Source of the DNA: Bacillus sp. BA3
Lineage (GTDB): Bacteria; Bacillota; Bacilli; Bacillales; DSM-1321
Assembly (NCBI GenBank): GCA_002835675.1
Contig: PIZR01000005.1
Location: 1-64,000, forward strand
DNA length: 64,000 bases
Direction: 5' to 3'
The notes below the pieces were generated by a model. The model had not been told where the DNA came from and made no database searches. It was given only the letters and a program-made list of their open reading frames with translations. Below, one piece after another: positions 8,331 through 15,541 of the stretch. Numbering within the stretch: the first letter of the stretch is position 1; every line of letters starts with the position of its first letter. A program made the translations under genes and the position numbers.

Positions 8331-9146
8331 ATGAATTGTGGTGAATTACTTATCATTGGCGGGGCAGAGGATAAGTGCCTTGAAGGTGAAGTATTAAATA
8401 AATTTGTCGAGCTTGCAACCCGTAATAGGGATGGCGGAATAGGAATATTGCCTACAGCGAGTGAAATTCCTGAGGAAGTGAGTACACAGTATATCAAGAT
8501 TTTCAGGGATTTAGGCGTGGGCAGGGTGGAAGTGATCAAGCTGGATTCAAGGCAGGATGCAGATGACCCAGCAATTTGTGAACAGCTGACATCTTTTTCC
8601 GCCATCTTCATTTCAGGGGGAAACCAAAGCCGATTGTTTGAGCTGATTGGAAAAACCAAATTCCACGATGCCCTTTCTAAAGCCTGGCATAAAGGAATGG
8701 TGATAGCAGGGACAAGTGCTGGTGCTTCCATTTTAGGTAAGCATATGATCATTGCTGCTGACACGATGCTGAATGACAATAAGTTAAAGGTTGAGATTGG
8801 GATGGGTTTCGGCTTCCTTGACGATTTGATAATCGATCAACATTTTTCCCAGCGTGGCCGATTTGACCGCCTGTTAAGTGCGATAGCAGGGAAAAAGGAA
8901 ATTATGGGTATTGGCATTGATGAAAATACAGCAATTTTAGTTAAAGACGGTCATTTTGAAGTAGTTGGCCAACATCAAGTATTGGTGCTTGATGGCAGCA
9001 CAAGTGACTATATCAATATCACATCTTCTGATAATGGCAGTGAAGAGTTGACCCTTTCGGGATTTAACCTACATGCACTAACCAGAGGATACCGTTTTGA
9101 TCTGCTTGCAAGGAAATTGTTGATGAAAAAGGGGATCCAACAATGA
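8331..9146 (+). CDS. cphB: cyanophycinase (peptidase family S51)
   Basis: Hydrolyses the storage polymer cyanophycin (poly-Asp backbone with Arg side groups) to beta-Asp-Arg dipeptides. The nucleophile elbow GTSAGA with Ser at about residue 129, the N-terminal GELLIIGGAEDK strand-loop, the FISGGNQSRL motif and HFSQRGRFDRLL are all typical of CphB. The 271 aa length is the normal size for the family. The ribosome binding site AAAGGTGAG lies 8 bases before ATG. The stop overlaps the cphA start by four bases (ATGA), so degradation and synthesis genes are translationally coupled. No secretion signal is visible, so it acts inside the cell, unlike the exported variant CphE. Confidence 0.93.
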   Translation: MNCGELLIIGGAEDKCLEGEVLNKFVELATRNRDGGIGILPTASEIPEEVSTQYIKIFRDLGVGRVEVIKLDSRQDADDPAICEQLTSFSAIFISGGNQSRLFELIGKTKFHDALSKAWHKGMVIAGTSAGASILGKHMIIAADTMLNDNKLKVEIGMGFGFLDDLIIDQHFSQRGRFDRLLSAIAGKKEIMGIGIDENTAILVKDGHFEVVGQHQVLVLDGSTSDYINITSSDNGSEELTLSGFNLHALTRGYRFDLLARKLLMKKGIQQ

Positions 9147-11764
9147 TAATCAATCGAGTCCGTTATTTAAAAGGACCTAATTATTTTGCTTATACACCGA
9201 CGATTTGCATTGAATTGGATATAGGGGAACTGGAAAAGAAACCATCTGATTCAATACCTGGATTCAATGAAAAATTGTTAAAGGCACTCCCGAACCTGGG
9301 AAGCCATACATGTTCAAAAGGGTATCGAGGCGGTTTCGCCGAAAGGCTGAGAAAAGGAACATGGATGGGACATATTTTGGAGCATATGACGATTGAGCTT
9401 CAAAACCTGGCCGGAATCGAAGCCATACGTGGAAAAACGATAATGATGGAAAAGAAGGGCTTTTATTATGTGACCTTTGACTATCAGGAGCCTCACTCAG
9501 GTCTTCAAGCTTTTTTAGCAGCAAAAGATATAGCGGAAGCCATCCTGAATGGTGAAAAGCATATAAATGTGCAATCTTATGTAAAACAAATAGAGCAGTT
9601 ATATTATAAAAATAAACTGGGGCCAAGTACCGAAGCCATTTTTAAAGCAGCACAAGCAAAAGGTATCCCTGTCGAGCGAATGGGTGATGAAAGCTTACTG
9701 CGTTTAGGAACCGGTACAAGGAAGAAGTATGTCCAGGCGACAATTTCCAGCCAGACTTCGAATATTGCCGTTGAGAATTCATGTGACAAATCATTGACCA
9801 AATCAATTTTAAGAGGGTGTGGACTCCCTGTACCTGAAGGGGAAGTTGCCCATTCCATCGAAGATATCTTTGCCTCGGCGGACAGGCTGGGTTTTCCGCT
9901 GGTCATTAAACCGTACAATGGGAGGCAGGGGCAGGGCGTCATCACCCATATCAAAAATAAGGATGAACTATTCAATGTAATCAATTGTTTGGAGTCGCAT
10001 GTGGAGAAGTACATAGTCGAACGGCATATTGAAGGACATGATTATCGGTTACTGATAGTCAACGGTGAACTTATAGCCGCTAGTTTGAGGCTTCCTCCCT
10101 TTGTTATTGGCAACGGTAAGGAATCGATACGTAAATTGATAGAAAAGGAAAATTGTAATGATTTGCGGGGAGAAGGACATGAGAAGCCAATGTCAAAGAT
10201 CCCGCTTACACATACCGTGACGTGTTATTTGGAAAAATCGAATCGGACGCTCGATACCATTCCGAATCAAGGGGAATTGGTTCAAGTTGTCGGCAATGCA
10301 AATCTTTCGACTGGTGGAAAGGCAATCGATGTAACGGACCAGGTTCATCCCACCATTAAAAATATGTCGGTTGCTGCAGCGAAAGCGGTTGGTCTGGATA
10401 TAGCCGGAATCGATTTTATCTGTGAGGATATATCCAAACCAATCGAACATTCACGGACTGCGATTATTGAAGTGAATGCTGCTCCGGGAATTCGAATGCA
10501 TCATTATCCGAGCGAAGGGAAAAAAAGGGATGTAGGCAAGGCCATTGTCGATTATTTATTTCCGACTCGGGAAGAAGCAGCTATACCGATCATCGCAGTG
10601 ACCGGAACAAATGGAAAGACGACAACGACCCGATTGGTTCATTATTTTCTTTCTAATGAAAATACAAAGGTGGGTATGACGAATTCAGATGGAGTATATA
10701 TCGGCGATGAGGTAATGGATCAAGGTGACTGCAGTGGCCCGGTCAGTGCAAGAATGGTATTGGCCCATCCTGAAGTTGATGTAGCCGTATTGGAAACGGC
10801 CCGGGGAGGGATTCTTCGCGAAGGTCTTGCTTTTCGTAAATGTGATGTGGGGATCATTACCAATGTGAGTGAGGATCACCTCGGCCATGATGGAATCGAT
10901 ACATTGGATGATCTCATTAAATTAAAGAGGCTGGTAGCCGAAGTCGTAATGAAAACAGGCTATTGTGTGCTGAATGCAGATGATCCGAATGTAGCAGCCA
11001 TGAACGCTCATACAGATGGAGAGGTCATTTACACCTCTACTGATGCCACCCAGCCTCACGTGAAGGCTGCGATAAATGGGGGATGTAAAGTTTGGTACGT
11101 CAATGAACAAGGTGTAATCTGTCATTCATCTGATGGTGTCATCCGACAATTTATGGATTGCACCAAGATTCCAATAACGATTTCCGGCATGGCACGTCAT
11201 AATATCGCCAATTTACTTCAAGCGTTAGCCGCAGCCGAGACTCAAGGCATTTCAATGGAAGAACTACGAAGGAAGGCTGCCACATTTATGCCTGATACGA
11301 ATTTGTCCAAAGGACGTTTCAATTTAAAAAAGTTGAAAGAGCGCACGATCATCATCGACTATGCCCATAATGAAGCAGGATTGAAGGCCATATTCGAAAC
11401 GGTCAGTGCCTATAACAAAAATCGTCTTATCACTGTTTTGGCAGGACCTGGGGACCGTATTGATGAAGAACTAATCAGGCTCTCCAAGGTGGCGGCCATG
11501 AATTCTGATCTATTCATCATTAAAGAAGACGATGATTTGCGGGGCAGGGAGCCGTTCGAAGTAGCCAGACTGCTTCAGGAAGCTGCCGTAGAAGCAGGGT
11601 TACAAAAAGATCGGACCTTAATCGAACCTAATGAATTGGACGCATTCGTAAAAGCGTGGGAAACATCACAACCGGGTGACCTATTATTGTTCTTTTACAC
11701 GGATTTCGAATATGTAGAGAAGTTTTTCGAAAAGGTATCAACAAATCCATTGCCGAAGAAATAA
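9143..11764 (+). CDS. cphA: cyanophycin synthetase
   Basis: ATP-dependent, primer-elongating ligase that adds Asp to the backbone and Arg to each side chain of cyanophycin. The 873 aa length matches the family. There is an N-terminal domain with GHILEHMTIELQ, an ATP-grasp domain (about residues 220-480, with FPLVIKPYNGRQGQGV and IEVNAAPGIRMH), and a Mur-ligase-like domain starting at the P-loop GTNGKTTTTR (about residues 488-497), with ETARGGILREGL, NVSEDHLG and a C-terminal DYAHN region. All core motifs look intact. It is cotranscribed with cphB and followed by a bidirectional terminator. Presence in a heterotrophic spore-former implies an inducible nitrogen/carbon reserve. Confidence 0.95.
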   Translation: MIINRVRYLKGPNYFAYTPTICIELDIGELEKKPSDSIPGFNEKLLKALPNLGSHTCSKGYRGGFAERLRKGTWMGHILEHMTIELQNLAGIEAIRGKTIMMEKKGFYYVTFDYQEPHSGLQAFLAAKDIAEAILNGEKHINVQSYVKQIEQLYYKNKLGPSTEAIFKAAQAKGIPVERMGDESLLRLGTGTRKKYVQATISSQTSNIAVENSCDKSLTKSILRGCGLPVPEGEVAHSIEDIFASADRLGFPLVIKPYNGRQGQGVITHIKNKDELFNVINCLESHVEKYIVERHIEGHDYRLLIVNGELIAASLRLPPFVIGNGKESIRKLIEKENCNDLRGEGHEKPMSKIPLTHTVTCYLEKSNRTLDTIPNQGELVQVVGNANLSTGGKAIDVTDQVHPTIKNMSVAAAKAVGLDIAGIDFICEDISKPIEHSRTAIIEVNAAPGIRMHHYPSEGKKRDVGKAIVDYLFPTREEAAIPIIAVTGTNGKTTTTRLVHYFLSNENTKVGMTNSDGVYIGDEVMDQGDCSGPVSARMVLAHPEVDVAVLETARGGILREGLAFRKCDVGIITNVSEDHLGHDGIDTLDDLIKLKRLVAEVVMKTGYCVLNADDPNVAAMNAHTDGEVIYTSTDATQPHVKAAINGGCKVWYVNEQGVICHSSDGVIRQFMDCTKIPITISGMARHNIANLLQALAAAETQGISMEELRRKAATFMPDTNLSKGRFNLKKLKERTIIIDYAHNEAGLKAIFETVSAYNKNRLITVLAGPGDRIDEELIRLSKVAAMNSDLFIIKEDDDLRGREPFEVARLLQEAAVEAGLQKDRTLIEPNELDAFVKAWETSQPGDLLLFFYTDFEYVEKFFEKVSTNPLPKK

Positions 11765-11837
11765 AATAGTGAATTTCGCCCTGAAAATCCACTTTCCATC
11801 AAGGCTAGCAATTACTCGCGAAAATTTAACTTTATGA

Positions 11838-11872
11838 AAAAAAAAGCTAATCCAAATGGATTAGCTTTTTTT
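11838..11872. terminator. bidirectional terminator between cphA and yidC2
   Basis: AAAAAGCTAATCC and GGATTAGCTTTTT form a perfect 13-bp stem around AAAT, with an A tract on one side and a T tract on the other, so it can serve both convergent genes. The yidC2 stop codon (11861-11863) lies inside the right arm of the stem. Confidence 0.85.
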
Positions 11873-12646
11873 CATAACCGTTTCATTTGCAGCGGGAACA
11901 ACGGCATGGTCTTTTTTATATATTCGCTGAAGCACGATGGATTGAACAATCATGAATATACCTCCGATTGACCAATATAACGGCAAAGCAGCAGGAGCGG
12001 AGAAAGAAATGAATAAAATCATTGCTGGTGAGAGCAGGCTCATCATCTTCATTTGTTTCTGCTGTTCCTCCGGCATTTGTCTCATGGAAATGACCGATTG
12101 GAAGTAATAAATGACACCAGCAATAATCGCCATGGCAATATTCGGCTGACCAAGGCTGTACCAAAGGAAACTATGGGTCGCAATTTCATGTGAGCCTTGG
12201 ATCGCATAATAAAAGCCCATTAGAATCGGCATTTGAATTAAGAGCGGCAAACAGCCCATGTTTAAAGGATTGACTCCATGCTTTTGGTAAAGCTGCATCA
12301 TTTCCTGTTGAAGGGCCTTTTGTTTAGCTGGATCTTTCGTCTCTTTGATTTTCTGCTGGATTGCAGTCATTTCCGGTTTCAGCCCATTCATCTTCGTTTT
12401 CATGCTAAGCTGTGTTTTATATTGCTTGGCAGTCAGTGGAAGCAAGACAAGGCGAATCAAAAATGTCATCATGATGATGCTTAAACCATAGTTGCCATTA
12501 AATAAATCAGCATTAAATTCCAACATTTTTGTCATAGGGTTAACCAAAGCGGTATGAAATGGACCGCTCGTTGCTGCTGAGCATCCTGTCAATAGGGTCG
12601 TTGCCAGAAATAGTACTGCAATTAGAAACATGTTTTTCTTCTTCAA
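11861..12646 (-). CDS. yidC2: membrane protein insertase YidC/Oxa1/SpoIIIJ family (YidC2/MisCB-like)
   Basis: Inserts proteins into the cytoplasmic membrane. It begins with a lipoprotein-type signal (LLTGC lipobox at about residues 18-22), as Gram-positive YidC proteins do. Five hydrophobic segments follow, including NYGLSIIMMTFLIRLVLLPL with the conserved Arg of the hydrophilic groove, GCLPLLIQMPILMGFYYAI, and PLYWSIGGIFMIVQ. The first possible start is TTG at 12646, 8 bases after GAGGAGG. A TTG start and a sequestered ribosome binding site fit conditional expression. It lies 28 bases downstream of a 95-codon mifM-like gene, which identifies it as the regulated paralogue (YqjG/MisCB) rather than the constitutive SpoIIIJ. 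Confidence 0.92.
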   Translation of the reverse strand: MKKKNMFLIAVLFLATTLLTGCSAATSGPFHTALVNPMTKMLEFNADLFNGNYGLSIIMMTFLIRLVLLPLTAKQYKTQLSMKTKMNGLKPEMTAIQQKIKETKDPAKQKALQQEMMQLYQKHGVNPLNMGCLPLLIQMPILMGFYYAIQGSHEIATHSFLWYSLGQPNIAMAIIAGVIYYFQSVISMRQMPEEQQKQMKMMSLLSPAMILFISFSAPAALPLYWSIGGIFMIVQSIVLQRIYKKDHAVVPAANETVMKKS

Positions 12647-12654
12647 TATAATTT

Positions 12655-12693
12655 CCTCCTCAAATTGTTAGTGGTTAAACAAAGAGAAGGAGG
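12655..12693 (-). promoter_or_regulatory. Shine-Dalgarno-sequestering hairpin between mifM and yidC2
   Basis: On the minus strand the hexamer CCTCCT within mifM codons 90-92 is perfectly complementary to AGGAGG of the yidC2 ribosome binding site, with one additional T-G pair and about 27 bases between the arms. This is the arrangement known for Bacillus subtilis mifM-yidC2, where a stalled ribosome opens the hairpin and exposes the ribosome binding site. The hairpin is seen in the sequence. Its function here is inferred. Confidence 0.7.
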
Positions 12694-12962
12694 CTTGGCT
12701 CATCGGAATCATCTGGTGAATCCTTTTGCCGGATAAATGTGAAGAAGCGCTGTGCACCGCGCCAGTCAAAAATGCTGCCCGCATGAACGGGGGATTTACT
12801 TTTATCTGTATGAACGGAAGCTTGATATTTGTCGTTCAAGAGCGATTGCTTTTTATTTAAGAAGTAAAACGCAGCCAGTGGAAAGACAAAGGTAAATAAG
12901 TAACCTGCCCATACCGCATGGCGAACGGTCTGATAATCGAATTCTAATAATAATTCCCACAT
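12675..12962 (-). CDS. mifM: MifM-like translation-arrest sensor of YidC activity
   Basis: A 95-aa protein immediately upstream of yidC2, the same length as I recall for B. subtilis MifM. It has one N-terminal membrane anchor (about residues 12-38, RHAVWAGYLFTFVFPLAAFYFL), a polar linker, and a C-terminal stretch resembling the arrest region: Arg-Phe-Phe-Thr-Phe-Ile-Arg at about 72-78, followed by acidic residues at 84, 85, 87 and 88 and a hydrophobic LLLFV end. In the known system MifM monitors its own insertion by the primary YidC. When insertion fails the ribosome stays stalled at the acidic run and yidC2 is translated. The ribosome binding site GAGGG lies 6 bases before ATG. Confidence 0.8.
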   Translation of the reverse strand: MWELLLEFDYQTVRHAVWAGYLFTFVFPLAAFYFLNKKQSLLNDKYQASVHTDKSKSPVHAGSIFDWRGAQRFFTFIRQKDSPDDSDEPSLLLFV

Positions 12963-13044
12963 AGGAATCCCTCGTTTTTTCTAAGATAAGAAAATTTGGC
13001 CTCCCACAATGATTCAGGGCCTGAAATGACTTTTGACTTTATTG

Positions 13045-13073
13045 AGTTTAAATCATTAAGAACACTATATCAA
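13045..13073 (-). promoter_or_regulatory. putative sigma-A promoter of mifM-yidC2
   Basis: On the minus strand TTGATA, a 17-bp spacer and TAAACT are placed about 85 bases before the mifM start. The rest of the 300-bp gap up to the next gene shows nothing else I can name. Confidence 0.5.
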
Positions 13074-13266
13074 ATTCTAGTGCAAGAAAGCTAAAAAATA
13101 CAGGGATTTTTTCAAAAAATAAACAGGGAATATTTTCTGACGCATTATTTTCCGTTTAAAGATTCGATAGAACCACAAAGTAGAGACAGTAATTCGGAAT
13201 GAAATGCACATATGGCCGTTCGTCTACATACGGATAAAAGGAAGTTCAATTATGAGGTGAAAAAGT

Positions 13267-13719
13267 ATGAAACCATACAATTCATTCTATCAACACCATA
13301 ACGGTACTGAAAATATCTATCAAAATGCACATCTCCGAAACATGGATAATGATTTCTTGGCGATTCCATATCCAAAACAGATAATGGATGTAAGGACTCC
13401 TCCTGGCCCGCCTGGACCGTCCTACGGGGACCATCCGCCGCCGCGGCCGCCGCACGGAGGAGGCCCGCCTCATATAGCTCCGCCATTATTCACTCCACAA
13501 CTTCACGATGGAATGTCTAAGGCAATGGACACTGATTCAATGAAAGGGTGTTTATACAAACATACGTATGTTTGGCTTAAAAATGGCCGCTCATTTTGGT
13601 TTTACCCCACATATGTCGGCTATAATTCCGTGGCAGGTTATCGATGGAGACGAAGTCAACAGCGATGGGCATATTATGGAACGGACGCGCATGAGATACA
13701 ATTCTTTCATTGTTATTAA
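13267..13719 (+). CDS. Pro/Gly-rich hypothetical protein with an aromatic C-terminal domain
   Basis: I do not recognise a named family. The 150-aa protein has a polar, Tyr/His/Asn-rich N-terminus and a Pro/Gly/His-rich middle (about residues 44-75, PPGPPGPSYG and HPPPRPPHGGGPPH). The compact C-terminal part (about 92-150) is rich in Tyr, Trp and Arg, with CLYKHTYVWLKNGRSFWFYP and three Cys. There is no signal peptide or membrane span. GAGGTG lies about 9 bases before ATG. The composition, with collagen-like proline stretches and Tyr/His/Cys richness, would suit a spore-coat or surface structural protein, but that is only an inference. It is single and followed directly by the large 21-bp repeat array. 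Confidence 0.6.
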   Translation: MKPYNSFYQHHNGTENIYQNAHLRNMDNDFLAIPYPKQIMDVRTPPGPPGPSYGDHPPPRPPHGGGPPHIAPPLFTPQLHDGMSKAMDTDSMKGCLYKHTYVWLKNGRSFWFYPTYVGYNSVAGYRWRRSQQRWAYYGTDAHEIQFFHCY

Positions 13720-13763
13720 AATAACAATCCGCATTAGCGGATTGTTCAGTTGTGGACAAAAGG

Positions 13764-14372
13764 GGGTCGAATAAAATGCGTGAACGGTCGAATAAAGCAG
13801 TGTAGGTCGAATAAATGCGTGAACGGTCGAATAAAGTGCGGTGTAGGTCGAAAAAAGTGCGTGAACGGTCGAATAAAGTGCGGTGTAGGTCGAATAAATG
13901 CGTTGACGACCGAATAAAATGGGTGTGGGTCGAATAAAATGCGTGAACGGTCGAATAAAGTGGGGTGTGGGTCGAATAAATGCGTGAACGGTCGAATAAA
14001 GTGGGGTGTAGGTCGAATAAAGTGCGTGAACGGCCGAATAAAGTGGGTCGAATAAAATGCGTGAACGGTCGAATAAAGTGTGGTGTGGGTCGAATAAAAT
14101 GCGTGAACGGTCGAATAAAGTGCAGTGTAGGTCGAATAAATGCGTGAACGGTCGAATAAAGTGGGGTGTAGGTCGAATAAATGCGTGAACGGTCGAATAA
14201 AGTGGGGTGTAGGTCGAAAAAAGTGCAGTGTAGGTCGAAAATAGTGTGTGAACGGTCGAATAAAGTACGGTGTAGGTCGAATAAAATGGTGAACGGTCCA
14301 ATAAAGTGGGGTGTAGGTCGAATAAAATGGTGAACGGTCGAATAAAGTGGGGTGTGGGTCGAATAAATGCCT
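13764..14372. repeat. tandem array of about 30 units of about 20-21 bp (GGTCGAATAAA core)
   Basis: The core GTCGAATAAA recurs about 30 times in 609 bp. Two unit types alternate for most of the array, one carrying TGCGTGAACG and one carrying GTGCGGTGTAG, giving a dimer period of about 41-42 bp. Point variants (GTCGAAAAAA, GGCCGAATAAA, GTCCAATAAA) and a few broken units show degeneration. All three minus-strand frames are open here only because the unit contains no TTA, CTA or TCA. The array lies in the gap between a plus-strand gene and a convergent minus-strand gene. Confidence 0.9.
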
Positions 14373-14436
14373 GAACCCCAACAAAAGTGCTCCGGCTGAA
14401 AACAACGGGGAAGTTTTTTTAAGAAGGAGGTTCGGA

Positions 14437-14559
14437 ATGGTCTCACCCCGAACCATGATTATAAAAATTTCTGTAACCCTTATTAGAGTGAAGAAGGCAA
14501 ATTCATTCAATGATTCAATCAAAAAAATAATCAGGAAAATCAGAAATGATCCCATCTAA
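14437..14559 (+). CDS. possible 40-aa basic peptide
   Basis: This ORF has a perfect ribosome binding site (GAAGGAGG, 6 bases before ATG) and a Lys/Arg/Ile-rich product (SVTLIRVKKANSF, IKKIIRKIRN). It overlaps the 3' end of the antisense phosphodiesterase gene by 45 bases and follows the repeat array. No family is recognised. The only support is the ribosome binding site, so it may not be a gene. Confidence 0.25.
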   Translation: MVSPRTMIIKISVTLIRVKKANSFNDSIKKIIRKIRNDPI

Positions 14560-15336
14560 CTGCATCTTTTTGAACATGCGGATTTGTTTTTTATTGTTGA
14601 CGGTCCATGTATATACTTTCATCCCGTGCTTTTGGATTCGCATTTGCAGTTTCGTACTCAAAATCGTTTGCTTTGGATTCAAAAATGATGCAAACTCGGC
14701 AATCTCCTTTAATTTTTGGTCATTAATTCGCCGTTTTATCAAAACGCCCACTTGTATGTCTGGCATTAATTGATGAAACCTTTTCATGGATTCCATATCG
14801 AACGAATGAACCATTATCCTATTTTCACTTGTTGAATATTCTTGGAATTTTCCTAATTCTTCTGCAAGTTTCCGTTCAATGCCGGGATAAGCAGATGGAT
14901 GTTTTAATTCGATTAAGATTCCGACTTTTGACCCGAAATTTTCCAATACCTCACTTAATAAAGGAATTTTTTCGTTTTTAAAACGGGAATGATACCAGCT
15001 TCCTGCATCCAGTTCCTTTAATTCGGCAGCCGTGTAATCACGGATGTTCCCTTTGCCGTTCGTGGTTCGATCCAGAGTTGGGTCATGATGAACCACAAGT
15101 ACATCATCTTTACTAAGATGGATATCCACTTCCAGGAAATCAGCTCCCAATTCAATAGCTTTATTATAAGATGCCATTGTATTCTCGGGGCAATATCCAG
15201 ATGCACCGCGATGTCCAATTTTAAGTGGTGAATGATGCATTTTGAAGTCCTCAGGGAAAACACCCTTTGTTCGATTAGAATAGATGGCGAACAGGACAAG
15301 TATGGTTACCAAGATAATAAGAAAAAATGCAATCAT
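14515..15336 (-). CDS. membrane-anchored glycerophosphodiester phosphodiesterase (GdpD/UgpQ family)
   Basis: Hydrolyses glycerophosphodiesters to glycerol-3-phosphate and an alcohol. One N-terminal membrane helix (about residues 2-19) is followed by the TIM-barrel domain with GHRGASG (catalytic His), PENTMASY, LEVDIHLSKDD (metal ligands), VVHHDPTLDRTT (second His) and the C-terminal VYTWTVNNKKQ and DGIISDFP motifs. It is complete at 273 aa. An AAAAGGAG ribosome binding site precedes the start. It is monocistronic. Its 3' end overlaps a doubtful small ORF on the other strand. Confidence 0.92.
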   Translation of the reverse strand: MIAFFLIILVTILVLFAIYSNRTKGVFPEDFKMHHSPLKIGHRGASGYCPENTMASYNKAIELGADFLEVDIHLSKDDVLVVHHDPTLDRTTNGKGNIRDYTAAELKELDAGSWYHSRFKNEKIPLLSEVLENFGSKVGILIELKHPSAYPGIERKLAEELGKFQEYSTSENRIMVHSFDMESMKRFHQLMPDIQVGVLIKRRINDQKLKEIAEFASFLNPKQTILSTKLQMRIQKHGMKVYTWTVNNKKQIRMFKKMQLDGIISDFPDYFFD

Positions 15337-15541
15337 CTTTCACACTCCTTTTAGGAATTAAAATTCTTAAATATTCTTTAGAAAGAATATAAAGAAGTTT
15401 TCAGGACAGCCTCATTTCACAATTTTACATGTTAGCCAGGGAAAAATCATGTTTTACACAATGTTATAATCCCGACTTAAAGGATTTATTGGAGAGGTAT
15501 GGAATACATATAATTTAAGTATCAATAAGGGGGGAAAGCAG

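Noticed and set aside
13764..14372. CRISPR-like appearance of the repeat array
   Set aside because: Units are 20-21 bp back to back with no unique spacers, the repeats themselves vary, and no cas genes are present.
13577..14555. Long overlapping minus-strand ORFs (up to 289 codons) with repeats such as STYTPLYSTVH and IRPTPHFIRPFTH
   Set aside because: All three minus frames are open across the repeat array because its unit contains no reverse-complement stop triplet. There is no ribosome binding site, the frames shift as unit length varies, and the protein composition is a by-product of the DNA repeat.
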